Positions 46,334 through 59,100 of a stretch of DNA of 64,000 bases are shown here, piece after piece. The notes under the pieces were generated by a model that worked only from the letters and a program-made list of their open reading frames with translations, was not told the origin of the DNA and did not search any database. This DNA comes from Anaspis maculata (taxonomy: Eukaryota; Arthropoda; Insecta; Coleoptera; Scraptiidae), in assembly GCA_949128115.1 (NCBI GenBank), contig OX421966.1, positions 64,229,416 through 64,293,415 on the forward strand, read 5' to 3'. The translations under genes were made by a program, and so were the position numbers. The first letter of the stretch is position 1; every line of letters starts with the position of its first letter.

Positions 46334-48520
46334 TTTCCGTTCCATGGAAAAAAAATTAAAACAAAAACCAATATGATCTAATTCAAGGGGCGACCTAAAG
46401 GGTTGAAGCCTACATACAATTTTTCTGTAAATTCCCCAGGCCGTTCAAAGTGACATGTGTTGAAACTCACCGCAGTTTCAAGGTGTCACAAACTTCCGTT
46501 CCATGGGAAAAAAATTAAAACAAAAACCAATATGTTCTAATTCAAGGGGCGACCTAAAGGGATGAAGCCTACATACAATTTTTCTGTAAAGTTCCCAGGC
46601 CGTTCAAAGTGACATGTGTTGAAATTCACCGCAGTTTCGAAGTGTCACAAACTTCCGTTCCATGGAAAAAAAATTAAAACAAAAAACATTATGTTCTAAT
46701 TCAAGGGGCGACCTAAAGGGATGAAGCCTACATACAATTTTTCTGTAAATTTCCCAGGCCGTTCAAAGTGACATGTGTTGAAACTCACCGCAGTTTCAAG
46801 GTGTCACAAACTTTCGTTCCATGGGAAAAAAATTAAAACAAAAACCAATATGTTCTAATTCAAGGGGCGACCTAAAGGGATGAAGCCTACATACAATTTT
46901 TCTGTAAAGTTCCCAGGCCGTTCAAAGTGACATGTGTTGAAATTCACCGCAGTTTCGAAGTGTCACAAACTTCCGTTCCATGGAAAAAAAATTAAAACAA
47001 AAAACATTATGTTCTAATTCAAGGGGCGACCTAAAGGGATGAAGCCTACATACAATTTTTCTGTGAATTTCCCAGGCCGTTCACAGTGACATGTGTTGAA
47101 ACTCACCGCAGTTTCAAGGTGTCACAAACTTCCGTTCCATGGAAAAAAAATTAAAACAAAAAACAATATGTTCCAATTCAAGGGGCGACCTAAAGGGATG
47201 AAGCCTACATACAATTTTTCTGTAAATTTCCCAGGCCGTTCACAGTTACATGTGTTGAAACTCACCGCAGTTTCAAGGTGTCACAAACTTGCGTTCCATA
47301 GGAAAAAAATTGAAACAAAAAACAATATGTTCTAATTCAAGAGGCGACCTAAAGGGATGAAGCCTACATACAATTTTTCTGAAAATTTCCCAGGCCGTTC
47401 ACAGTGACATGTGTTTAAACTCACCGCAGTTTCAAGGTGTCACAAACCTCCGTTCCATGGAAAAAAAAATAAAACAAGAAACAATATGTTCTAATTCAAG
47501 GGGCGACCTAAAGGGATGAAGCCTACATACAGTTTTTCTGTAAATTTCCCAGGCCGTTCACATTGACATGTGTTGAGACTCACCGCAGTTTCAAGGTGTC
47601 ACAAACTTCCGTTCCATGGAAAAAAATTAAAACAAAAACCAATATGTTCTAATTCAAGGGGCGACCTAAAGGGTTGAAGCCTACATACAATTTTTCTGTG
47701 AATTTCCCAGGCCGTTCACAGTGACATGTGTTGAAACTCACCGCAGTTTCAAGGTGTCACAAACTTCCGTTCCATGGAAAAAAAATTAAAACAAAAACCA
47801 ATATGTTCTAATTCAAGGGGCGACCTAAAGGGTTGAAGCCTACATACAATTTTTCTGTAAATTTCCCAGGCCGTTCAAAGTGACATGTGTTGAAACTCAC
47901 CGCAGTTTCAAGGTGTCACAATCTTCCGTTCCATGGAAAAAAAATTAAAACAAAAACCAATACGTTCTAATTCAAGGGGCGACCTAAAAGGATGAAGCCT
48001 ACATACAATTTTTCTGTAAATTTCCCAGGCCGTTCACAGTGACATGTGTTGAAACTCACCGCAGTTTCGAAGTGTCACAAACTTCCGTTCCATGGAAAAA
48101 AAATTAAAACAAAAAACATTATGTTCTAATTCAAGGGGCGACCTAAAGGGATGAAGCCTACATACAATTTTTCTGTAAATTTCCCAGGCCGTTCAAAGTG
48201 ACATGTGTTGAAACTCACCGCAGTTTCGAAGTGTCACAAACTTACGTTCCATGGAAAAAAAATTGAAACAAAAACCAATACGTTCTAATTCAAGGGGCGA
48301 CCTAAAGGGATGAAGCCTACAAACAATTTTTCTGTAAATTTCCCAGGCCGTTCACAGTGACATGTGTTGAAACTCACCGCAGTTTCGAAGTGTCACAAAC
48401 TTCCGCTCCATGGAAAAAAAATTAAAACAAAAATCATTATGTTCTAATTCAAGGGGCGACCTAAAGGGATGAAGCCTACATACAATTTTTCTGTAAATTT
48501 CCCAGGCCGTTCAAAGTGAC
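46334..48520 (+). repeat. Satellite array C, plus orientation (about 14 copies)
   Basis: Same unit as arrays A and B, including the CTAAAAGGATGAAG variant (near 47981) in the same variant order. It ends abruptly at 48520 within a unit, where the orientation flips without a spacer. Confidence 0.95.
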
Positions 48521-50734
48521 CCCTTGAATTAGAACATATTGGTTTTTGTTTTAATTTTTTTCCACGGAACGGAAGTTTGTGACACCTTGAAACTGCGGTG
48601 AGTCTCAACACATGTCACTGTGAACGGCTTGGGGAATATACAGAAAAATTGTATGTAGGCTTCATCCCTTTAGGCCGCCCCTTGACTTAGAACATATTGT
48701 TTCTTGTTTTATTTTTTTTTCCATGGAACGGAAATTTGTGACACCTTGAAACTGCGGTGAGTTTAAACACATGTCACTGTGAACGGCCTGGGAAATTTTC
48801 AGAAAAATTGTATGTAGGCTTCATCCCTTTAGGTCGCCTCTTGAATTAGAACATATTGTTTCTTGTTTTATTTTTTTTTTCCATGGAACGGAGGATTGTG
48901 ACACCTTGAAACTGCGGTGAGTTCAAACACATGTCACTGTGAACGGCCTGGGAAATTTTCAGAAAAATTGTATGTAGGCTTCATCCCTTTAGGTCGCCTC
49001 TTGAATTAGAACATATTGTTTTTTGTTTCAATTTTCTTCCTATGGAACGCAAGTTTGTGACACCTTGAAACTGCGGTGAGTTTCAACACATGTAACTGTG
49101 AACGGCCTGGGAAATTTACAGAAAAATTGTATGTAGGCTTCAACCCTTTAGGTCGCCCCTTGAATTAGAACATATTGGTTTTTGTTTTAATTTTTTTTCC
49201 ATGGAACGGAAGTTTGTGACACCTTGAAACTGCGGTGAGTTTCAACACATGTCACTGTGAACGGCCTGGGAAATTCACAGAAAAATTGTATGTAGGCTTC
49301 ATCCCTTTAGGTCGCCCCTTGAATTAGAACATATTGGTTTTTGTTTTATTTTTTTTTCCATGGAACGGAAGTTTGTGACACTTTGAAACTGCGGTGAGTT
49401 TCAACACATGTCACTGTGAACGGCCTGGGAAATTTACAGAAAAATTGTATGTAGGCTTCATCCCTTTAGGTCGCCCCTTGAATTAGAACGTATTGGTTTT
49501 TGTTTTGATTTTTTTTCCATGGAACGGAAGTTTGTGACACCTTGAAACTGCGGTGAGTTTCAACACATGTCACTTTGAACGGCCTGGGAAATTTACAGAA
49601 AAATTGTATGTAGGCTTCAACCCTTTAGGTCGCCCCTTGAATTAGAACATATTGGTTTTTGTTTTAATTTTTTTTCCATGGAACGGAAGTTTGTGACACC
49701 TTGAAACTGCGGTGAGTTTCAACACATGTCACTGTGAACGGCCTGGGAAATTCACAGAAAAATTGTATGTAGGCTTCATCCCTTTAGGTCGCCCCTTGAA
49801 TTAGAACATATTGGTTTTTGTTTTAAGTTTTTTTCATGGAACGGAAGTTTGTGACACCTTGAAACTGCGGTGAGTTTCAACACATGTCACTGTGAACGGC
49901 CTGGGAAATTCACAGAAAAATTGTATGTAGGCTTCATCCCTTTAGGTCGCCCCTTGAATTAGAACATATTGGTTTTTGTTTTAAGTTTTTTTCATGGAAC
50001 GGAAATTTGTGACACCTTGAAACTGCGGTGAGTTTAAACACATGTCACTGTGAACGGCCTGGGAAATTTTCAGAAAAATTGTATGTAGGCTTCATCCCTT
50101 TAGGTCGCCTCTTGAATTAGAACATATTGTTTCTTGTTTTATTTTTTTTTCCATGGAACGGAGGATTGTGACACCTTGAAACTGCGGTGAGTTCAAACAC
50201 ATGTCACTGTGAACGGCCTGGGAAATTTTCAGAAAAATTGTATGTAGGCTTCATCCCTTTAGGTCGCCTCTTGAATTAGAACATATTGTTTTTTGTTTCA
50301 ATTTTCTTCCTATGGAACGCAAGTTTGTGACACCTTGAAACTGCGGTGAGTTTCAACACATGTAACTGTGAACGGCCTGGGAAATTTACAGAAAAATTGT
50401 ATGTAGGCTTCAACCTTTAGGTCGCCCCTTGAATTAGAACATATTGGTTTTTGTTTTAATTTTTTTTCCATGGAACGGAAGTTTGTGACACCTTGAAACT
50501 GCGGTGAGTTTCAACACATGTCACTGTGAACGGCCTGGGAAATTCACAGAAAAATTGTATGTAGGCTTCATCCCTTTAGGTCGCCCCTTGAATTAGAACA
50601 TATTGGTTTTTGTTTTAAGTTTTTTTCATGGAACGGAAGTTTGTGACACCTTGAAACTGCGGTGAGTCTCAACACATGTCAATGTGAACGGCCTGGGAAA
50701 TTTACAGAAAAATTGTATGTAGGCTTCATCCCTT
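48521..50734 (-). repeat. Satellite array D, minus orientation (about 14 copies)
   Basis: Reverse-complement units start at CCCCTTGAATTAGAACATAT and continue to the right terminal inverted repeat. With array C it forms a head-to-head palindrome of about 2.2 kb per arm with no loop; with array A it forms the inner part of the giant element's inverted repeats. Confidence 0.95.
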
Positions 50735-51247
50735 TCAAGCCTCCATGAATCGGAATATATTTTTTGTGAGTATTTTTTTTTGTGGAAGGGAAGTATGGGA
50801 TCAAGACAATATGGCAAGGTAAGTAGGTATAGGTTTATATTATGGTAGGTACCTATCATAGAGGTAGGTATCTACCTACTGATAGTAAGTACCTATTTGC
50901 TTTAGACAAAGCCCCTGGATTACGGAATCTGCAAATCGAGTAGGTACCTATGCCTACACATACTCGAGGGCAAAATACCCCAAAAGATTTATTACATAGG
51001 TGAAAAAGTGCAAATAATGCTAGTTCCAACAAGAACTCACTTTCATAATGGTTGGTTGTTAGGAAACGCGCTTTTCTAATTTTCTATTCCCAAAACACGA
51101 AATTATTGGTCGGCGTGAATGCGGCCGCAATTTCTTGATAAACTGGCTCCTGAAAACCGGCGCGAGGGCGGTCTCTGATATGCACTCAAATGCAGTGACA
51201 GGAGCTGGCGAAAAGAGCCAGCTCCTAGGAGCTATCTTCACACACGT
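50735..51247 (-). repeat. Right terminal inverted repeat, unique part
   Basis: Reverse-complement counterpart of 28933-29440 with a few substitutions and short indels. At the satellite junction it keeps a stretch (AATTTTTCTGTAAATTTCCC and more) that the left arm lacks, so the left arm has a small deletion just inside. Confidence 0.85.
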
Positions 51248-51256
51248 CTCTTTCGT
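51248..51256. repeat. 9-bp target-site duplication, right
   Basis: CTCTTTCGT, identical to 28924-28932 and directly abutting the reversed tip. Confidence 0.85.
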
Positions 51257-52399
51257 TCTTCAGAAGCAAATTCCTTGGCGAGTTCACACCTTTTTTGACG
51301 CGAGTTGTTTGATGGGAGTTCCAGGATGATCTGCCGCAGGCTTTCGGCTGTACCACCACAAACGGTTCACCTTTCCGTCTGCAAACTTTTTCAGCGCTTC
51401 GATTGTCTATTCTCACTATTTTTTGATGAAAATACGGCGTCATTTCTGCTGGTTCGATGTAAACAATGCAAATGTCAAATCATAGACTGTCAAATGTGGC
51501 GTTTAGCGTTGGCCGCGTTGGCGTGAAGTTGCCGCCAAGTGAAATGGGAAATGGTTATGAATCGGCAGCCAACTTCATGTTTGGTTGGAAATAAAAGATT
51601 TGGAAAAATCACAACTTTCACCATAATATGGAGGAAGGCGTCTACAATCAAGCTTCGGTTCTCTTTCGTCTTCACCTATAATCAAATCTGTTGAAAATTC
51701 GTTTGAAAAATGGCCCAGACAGGACTCGTTTATAATCGACCTTTCTCGTGCAAGCCAGACCTTTCGCGTCAATCGCGTCATGCAAAGCAGATCCAGAGGT
51801 GACCTGATACAATTCGTGGGATTTTTCATGATTTGGAGCTGAACAGGTGATTTTCCGTTTCTTATGAGCGTTCACCATTTTGCTTTCAATTTCCAGCAAA
51901 ACGACTTGTAAATTTCTTTACATGTCCGTCTCTTTCGACTATCGATTTTCAACAGTCAGATTTGAAAATTTGACGTTTCGGGGGGCGGAATTGAGTGAAG
52001 TTTTTTGACAGCTGACAGGAGCACCACTTTGTATTTATTAACCAATCGACGTGCAATTTCAAATACACATATATCTACTTGTAACCGAAACTCATTTCCG
52101 TTAGATGAATTTGACATTTTGACGTTTCCGAGGCCGAAATTAATTGATTTGTTTTTGACATATACACATTATGAGACGGCCGCCATCTACTTTTCCATTT
52201 TTTCGATGTATCGACATGGAATTCTCCCTATTTGATTCCCCAACAACCAAATGAACGTTTGCGTGCTACTGTGGATTGGACCATTTTTTCTTCGCATTCT
52301 GTTTATTCTTCTAATCTGGAATATGGGCGCAGCTGGCTGCCATAGTGACCGTGGTCCGTGATTGTCTTCGTCTTGTAATACGGTTTTCTACGACTAAAG
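51257..52399. other. Right flank of the giant element; possible host exon fragments
   Basis: Short open frames on the minus strand (51225-51443, 51575-51829, 51672-51899) show no recognised family. Next to the 9-bp duplication, the minus strand reads AACGAAAGAG and would join the left flank when the element is removed. Nothing more can be said without transcript data. Confidence 0.3.
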
Positions 52400-52982
52400 C
52401 TTAGTTTATAGTCGACGCAAGCGGATATGGAACCGCATACGGTTACGTAAACGGTAGCGTAAGCAAACTCGATAGTTTATAATAGGGAACGCTTTCATAG
52501 ACGCGCGCCTGCGTCGTAGGAGAAGGAATCATAGATTGAGGATTTGTTTGCCTGATTGTGCCGCTCCACTTCACGTTGACATTGTTGTTCACTTAGCCAT
52601 CCAAACTCAAATTCTGATTGGTGAAAACCATGCAAGGTCATTTACGTATCCGCAACGCAATAGAGTTGGATGTTGACCAACTCCTTGCGTATACGGGATA
52701 CGGTTACGAGTATTGCCTTCACCATTCACTATAAACGATTGCGGCGTTTTCAGTTTGTCGAAGTATAGCGTTGCGTAACCGTATGCGGCTTGGTTTCCAC
52801 CAATCAGAATTTGAAGTTGGATGGCTAAGTGAACAACAATGTCAATGTGGAGTGGAGCGGCACACTCAGGCAAACAAGTCACCTATGATTCCTTCTCCTA
52901 CGACGCAGGCGTGCGTCTATGGGAGCGTTATCACTATAAACTAGCGGTTTTTCTTACGCTACCGTTTGCGTAACCGTTTTGC
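52400..52982. mobile_element. Foldback/MITE element
   Basis: Inverted arms share GACGCNNGCCTGCGTCGTAG, GAGAAGGAATCATAG, AACAACAATGTC and CAATCAGAATTTGA blocks around a centre near 52.7 kb. TAGTTTATA-type motifs lie near both ends. No coding capacity; exact tips uncertain. Confidence 0.7.
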
Positions 52983-53355
52983 GACAATTGCTTCGTATTG
53001 GTATTATTGGTTTTCGCATCGGACGCTAAAGCGCCGCCTGGCTATAACGGGGGGCGCAAAGCGCCTTTTTTGAATTTTTTTCAGTCGGTCGAATTTTTGC
53101 GCCCCTGGCAAAGTGCGCCCGCTTGCGTCGCACGCCTTGAACGCCCCGTTAGGAACGGCCCTGAAATCTTGAGTTTAGCACATTAATTTTTTTCGATAAA
53201 GCGACAATTGTTTAATAAATTATCTATATGTTTATTACAACTTCACAACTGAAGAAAATTGTATTCACAAGTATAGGTACCTACTAGTGAAAATAATATT
53301 ATACCATATACCCATCTTTAGGCCTCCATTTTTGTTCCCACGACCTATATATATC

Positions 53356-53567
53356 CCGTTCACTTTTTATTTTCAGTAGAATGACTTTTTGGACCAAAAA
53401 TTAAGTGACAAGCTGAAGCGCTGGGAGTGGATTAGTGGAATCTAATGGTAGCTGATAATTTCGCTCCGAAACTTTGCAGGTGCCATCAGCCGTAGTCGTA
53501 GCCCCCCAGCTTGTCACTTTAATTTTTGCTCCAAAAAGTCATTCTACTGAATTTAAAACGTGAACGG
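53356..53567. mobile_element. Short MITE (212 bp)
   Basis: Ends CCGTTCACTTTTTATTTTCA and reversed CCGTTCACGTTTTAAATTCA. Pairing continues through GTAGAATGACTTTTTGGA and GTGACAAGCTG. Non-coding. A larger foldback element starts only 5 bp beyond its right end. Confidence 0.75.
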
Positions 53568-54801
53568 CATATACCGGGTCATCATTTGAAAACTACCCAC
53601 CTGTAATATCTCTCGATTCCTAGTGCAAATGTCTAGGAAAAACAAATGTTGCAAATGTTGAGCAAAAACAGGTCGATTTTTATATCGAGGGGGACATCTA
53701 AAACATACATTGGAGAATTTATATCGTAAGCCCTCTCGCCCCCACTCACCCCAACTCTGAAATTTCAAATGACACCACATATCTTGCGATACATCACATT
53801 AAAGAGAATTAAATTATCTTTCTAAAAAAAATATTTTGAAATTTTTCAACCCCACCCCCCGTTCTTCCTAAAATTCTTTGAGTGTCCAAGTTATTATTCT
53901 TGACCTCCATTCCCCTTCAATACACTTAACGTCATTCTGCACAGCATCGAAAGAGAAAATCTTCTATAAGAAAAGTGCCACCCAAATTCACCCCTTCGCT
54001 CCCCCCACCTGACTTTAAAAATCTAAAATGTCAATACCCACTTTGTAATACACTTCTGAGCAAAAGTTAAGGGCCACTTTTTCAAATGTGAATAACTCAC
54101 AAACGCTTCTTTTGATTTTGACGAATTTTCGCACAGAGGTGGTCTTATGTGTTGTAAAGACAAGTGTGAAGTGGCGCACTCACCAATCCATAGGTTTGTG
54201 GTAGAGAGGTCTTCGAGTGTTGCTTTGCAGAAATGCGTCATTTTTAGTGAAATCAAAGCATTTGATTTTGGACAAAATGGAGGTTCATCCAATAAAAAAC
54301 GTCTAGTTTGCTTTGTTACAATGTTCTTAAGCAAGTACCATGCTGAGTTTGTTCATTGACATCTTTCACATTCAAATTTTGACCATCAATCTTTTCTTGA
54401 GTCCGGTTCGATTATGCTACGGTGCGCCTCGCGTGTTTGAACGTCCTCGCCTTTTGACAAAATTGTGGTGTTCGGCCCGCGAGTTTTTCCTAGTGTTTTT
54501 TGGATAACGTCCTGGATGGTCCACCGAAGGGATAGATCGCCTTCCCATCATTCACGGTCTACCGGAAAAACAGCTGAGTCCAATTTATTTTTCAAAACTT
54601 GCATGAATTTGATATAAGCAGGCACATTATTATCTTATCGCACCGACAACAAAAAGGCCGCTTCTTCCTATAGTGCTTTTTGCGCTATAGGAATGGACTG
54701 TTGTTGTTTATATTCACGAAAACTATTTTCTATTCTTGTTGATTGAACAAAAATCTTCAATCAAAACTAAGGCCCTGGTCACAGGAGCCAAAAAACTCAA
54801 A

Positions 54802-56148
54802 ATGTCACAACCCCAAAACAGAAATAACTCCCAACAAAACTCAAATTCACCAAATAAAAACCTATCGTACTCTAGCGTAGCTTCAATAAATACAATGTTT
54901 CCAAGCAAGGACTTGGCCATAGTCCTTGATGTCGTAGATAAACTAAAGTTAAGAGACTACGTAGTACCAATCAGCAAGCTTGTTGGTCCAAAACAAATCA
55001 CATTTGCATCGCGAATCTCAAGAAACCGCATCTGCATATTCTTGTCAACCAAACAGAATGTCGATGAAATCGTGAATAACCACGGGAAAATTGAGATTGA
55101 GGGAAAAATTGTATCAATTCGAAGGCTTATTTCACCGGCTAAGAGAATCATTCTGTCCAATGTTTGCCCAAACATTCCCCACGAGCTCCTCGAGAACGCT
55201 TTGAGAGATGTTGGCTGCGAACCAATGTCAAACATGACATTTCTCAGAGCCAACATCGAAGATGACGAACTTTCCCACATTTTAAGTTTCAGACGCCAAA
55301 TTTACATCAAGCCAAATGAAGATCTTGAGCTTCCCCCATTTGTTACCATCACGCAAGACAACACCGACTATAGAATTTTTATTGGCACGGGTGAAATGCT
55401 TTGCTTTTTATGCAAAGAGTTGGGCCACAAAGCCGACCAATGTCCAAACTTGAATATGTCCCAAACAGAACCTGAATCTCCTCCACTGCAAAACCGAAAC
55501 ACAATCGAAACAATAGCTGACGTACACTCAATAATTAATGCTGACGATCAACAGATTACAGAAACAAACCATTCTACGGTAACAATTGTAACTGAAAATT
55601 CAAAAACTCCTCTCTTCTCTACCGAAAAACCACCAAACAAAAGACCAGCATCATCTACCCTCAACAGCGGATCTACCGAAAGTTCCCCACAGGGATCCCC
55701 ACTACCAAACGACGACCATACTGGGGATTTTCAGTTTGCTAAACCGAATTCCAGAAACAACAGACACAAACTCAAATCAAAAAAAATCAAAAAATCTTCT
55801 TCCATAGAAAACGTTTCACTAACTTCCAAAGAAAACACAGAAACAATAAAACAAACGATACAGGAAAACCCAAGCAAATACATTCTCACCTCAGACCAAT
55901 TTGAGTCCTTTATTGAACAATGCACCAATGGTAAAGATCCACTAAAAACAGGTCTTTCCTTCACTGACAATATAGTTGGTCTCATCGATATGATGAATGA
56001 CATTTACCCCTGCCTAACAAACCGACATGCGAAAAGCAGATTCACAAGAATCTGCAATAAGTTGAGCCAGTCTGCTGACAATGTTGAAATATCAGACCTC
56101 TCTCAGTTTTCTATTGATCCCAGCGATTTTGAGCGATCCGAATACTGA
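54802..56148 (+). CDS. LINE ORF1: nucleic-acid-binding protein with zinc knuckle
   Basis: 448 residues from the first ATG (MSQPQNRNNSQQN); the frame is open further upstream but without ATG. It binds element RNA and chaperones it during target-primed reverse transcription, by family analogy. About residues 50-190 resemble the RNA-recognition-like fold of ORF1 proteins of this group; CFLCKELGHKADQC (CX2CX4HX4C) is a single knuckle near residue 200. A long Ser/Asn/Thr/Lys-rich, probably disordered stretch follows (residues 215-360). The C-terminus is predicted helical. Frame intact. ORF2 starts 31 bp after its stop. Confidence 0.85.
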   Translation: MSQPQNRNNSQQNSNSPNKNLSYSSVASINTMFPSKDLAIVLDVVDKLKLRDYVVPISKLVGPKQITFASRISRNRICIFLSTKQNVDEIVNNHGKIEIEGKIVSIRRLISPAKRIILSNVCPNIPHELLENALRDVGCEPMSNMTFLRANIEDDELSHILSFRRQIYIKPNEDLELPPFVTITQDNTDYRIFIGTGEMLCFLCKELGHKADQCPNLNMSQTEPESPPLQNRNTIETIADVHSIINADDQQITETNHSTVTIVTENSKTPLFSTEKPPNKRPASSTLNSGSTESSPQGSPLPNDDHTGDFQFAKPNSRNNRHKLKSKKIKKSSSIENVSLTSKENTETIKQTIQENPSKYILTSDQFESFIEQCTNGKDPLKTGLSFTDNIVGLIDMMNDIYPCLTNRHAKSRFTRICNKLSQSADNVEISDLSQFSIDPSDFERSEY

Positions 56149-56179
56149 AAACCACCACTCAACCTGACAACAAACAAAA

Positions 56180-59100
56180 ATGGCGTCTGTGATTCAGTGG
56201 AATTGCAATGGTTTTTACTCCAGATTTACTCATATCCAACGCCTGATCAGTGATCACAACCCCTCAGTACTATGTTTACAAGAAACAAACTTCAAAGGCA
56301 ACCACAGCCCTTCATTAAAAGGGTACAATACTCTCACAAAAAACCGAATCACTCAACAAATTGCCAGCGGTGGTGTCTCAATTTCAATCAAGAAAAATCT
56401 ACATCATGAGGAAGTTGTTATCTCAACTAATTTGGAGGCAATTGCTGCCTCGGTTTGGTGTCCCAGCAAAATCAACATTTGCAACATATACTTACCTCCA
56501 AATACAAATCTCGACTCCAACGAACTGGCCAACCTAATCACCCAAATCCCCCCTCCATTCATCATAGTCGGCGATTTTAATGCCCACAACATTATGTGGG
56601 GATCACACTCCAATAGTCTCAGAGGAAGAGAAATTGAAAACCTATATCTCAGAAATCCGTCCTTATTTCTGCTAAACAACGGCCAACCTACTCACTTCAA
56701 TTCATCATCCGGCAGCTTCTCTAGCATAGACCTTAGTTTCAGCGATCCACGCAGTGGCCCCGCCCTGTGCTGGACAGTTCTGCCAGAACTATATGACAGC
56801 GACCACTTTCCCATTGCAATTTCTTATCGAAAAAACAACCTCAGTGACCCCAATAAACCTTTTGAAAAATGGAAAGATAAAGGAGTTGATTGGCTGGCTT
56901 ATCAAAACATGGTTGACGAGAAATTGTCTACTTTCTCCCTCCAGGATGACATCAATGATAACGTTCAAAAATTCTCCAAGATCATAACCGAAGCAGCCGA
57001 ACAATGCATCGGGAAAAAAACTGTTATCACAAACCACAACCCAGTGCCCTGGTGGAATCCTAAATGCAGTCTTGCCGTCAGGGAATCCAAAACTGCCTTT
57101 AACAGATTCAAAAAACACCCTGACGTCGAAAATCTGATCGCGTTCAAGAAACATAGAGCAAAAGCCAGGTTCGTACTGAAGGATGCCAAAAAGTCATCTT
57201 GGCAAAATTATGTCTCCACTCTCACTAGTTCCACTCCCCTGAGGGAAGCCTGGTCCAAAATTAACAGAATAAAGGGCCTCAATTGCAACCCCTCTTCCAT
57301 AACAGCGCTAAAAGACGAAAGTAACAATCTGATTACTTCTAACGACGATATTGTGAATCTACTAGCAAATCAATTCTACAAGCACTCCAGCGACAACTTC
57401 TACTCGAATGAATTCCTGAAAATAAAGTCAGAAAAAGAGAAGATCCCACTCAATATGAACAACGTCGAAAACCCGGAACTTAATGTTCCACTGCGGAAAT
57501 CCGAATTGGATGAAGCCCTCAAAAACTGCAAAAATTCAGTCCCAGGCCCCGACTCCATCCCCTTCACTTTCTTAAAAAACCTATCCGACGCTGCAGTCCA
57601 AACTCTCCTAGACATCTTCAATTTTATATGGCAGCGACAATGTTTCCCTGACTGCTGGAGAGAATCCACTGTAATTCCCATTCTCAAACCCAATAAACCC
57701 AAAATCGAACCATCGAGTTACAGACCGATATCTTTGACCTGCACTATGTGCAAATTACTCGAAAAAATTATCAACAACAGACTAAAATGGTTTCTTGAGG
57801 TAAACAATCTACTGTCCAACCGCCAGAGCGGTTTCAGAATAGGTCGATCAACCGTCGATAATATGGTCCTCCTGCAATCTGAAATCTCAGAAGCCTTTGC
57901 TACCAATAGGAATCTAGGAGCGGTGTTTTTTGACATTGAAAAAGCATATGACACAACATGGAGACACGGCATACTGTTGAAACTTTTGAAGTGGAAGATC
58001 AACGGTAACATGGTCGCTTTCATAAAAAACTTCCTCTCACACAGAACTTTCAGAGTGAAAAAAAATAATGTTCTATCTAAGCAATTCTTCCAGGAAAATG
58101 GCATCGCTCAGGGTTCAATCGTCAGCGTCACTTTATTCCTTGTTGCTATAAATGAAGTCCTATCGAAAATCAAGCTGCCTGTTAGAGGCGCTCTGTACGC
58201 CGATGACCTCGTGATCTTTTGTAAAGGCACTAATGGACGAGAAATACAAACTCTGCTACAGGTAGCCATCAATGAGATCGAGGAGTGGGCTGTGCAGTCG
58301 GGTTTCAGATTTTCTCCTCTGAAATCTAAGGTAATGATCTTTTCCAGAAAGTACAAAATAAGCCCCCTACCTCCCATTAAAATATACAACACGGAGATTG
58401 AACAGGTCCAAGAACTGCGATTTCTTGGTCTCATCTGGGACACCAAACTAACCTGGAAACCCTATGTTGAACAACTAAAAGCCGAATGCGCCCGAAGGTT
58501 AAACCTGTTGAAGACTATTTCTCACCATCACTGGGGTTCAGAAGAAGCTCTTCTTCTGACTGTTTACAGAGCCCTAATCAGGTCGAAACTTGATTATGGG
58601 TCGATTGTATACTCATCTGCGTCGAAATCAACCTTGAGGAAATTAAACTGCATAGCTAACACTGCGATCAGAATGGCTACCGGTGCCTTTAGGACCAGCC
58701 CAATAGAATGTTTGCTCCAGCTTGCAAATGAACCCCCTCTTGATATCCGAAGAGAATCTCAAACGTTAACATACTCTGCCAGAGTAGCAGCCTCGAAAAA
58801 CAATGCAGCGTACCACTCAGTCTTCTCCACAAAATACCACCACATTTTCCAGTCGAAACCAAGACTCACTCCCCCATGTCACTACAAGCTCAAATCCATT
58901 CTAAACTCTCTAAGCTTGATCCCAACAGAAGTTTGTTCACCACAATCAAATAAGGGTGCACCATGGACCTTCTCTTCCCCAACTTACCACACCAGCCTAT
59001 CCAGCTACCCCAAACACTCCACTGCCCCTGTCATCCTTCAGAACTTACACAAAGAAATCATAGCTTCGAATCAAGGTTTCTCAGTTCTATATACAGATGC

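Larger units (their letters stand above)
28933..51247. mobile_element. Giant 22.3-kb Foldback-like element with satellite-filled inverted repeats
   Basis: Outer ends are inverted repeats tipped ACGTGTGTGAAGATAGCTCC. CTCTTTCGT flanks them directly on both sides (28924-28932 and 51248-51256): an exact 9-bp target duplication. The first ~510 bp of each arm match with only a few differences by eye; inside them lie arrays of a ~158-bp satellite in opposite orientation. The interior holds a palindrome (33564-37139), two more satellite arrays and a 6.7-kb retroelement-rich block. Nine-base duplications fit Mutator-like and Drosophila Foldback elements, and the latter also have tandem repeats in long inverted arms. 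No transposase was recognised within it, so it is presumably mobilised in trans. An alternative is two copies plus satellite amplification at one locus. Confidence 0.8.

Noticed and set aside
46000..46345. Overlapping minus-strand frames with several Cys residues, possible captured host exon
   Set aside because: Two frames are open at once, no family was recognised, and splice sites are not convincing.
29441..50734. CRISPR-like regular repetition
   Set aside because: Units are ~158 bp in direct tandem without unique spacers, in an animal genome; this is satellite DNA.
53035..53165. GC-rich stretch ending in GAACGCCCCGTTAGGAACGG, reminiscent of a DNA-transposon end
   Set aside because: No matching opposite end or target duplication was found nearby, so it is not called as an element.
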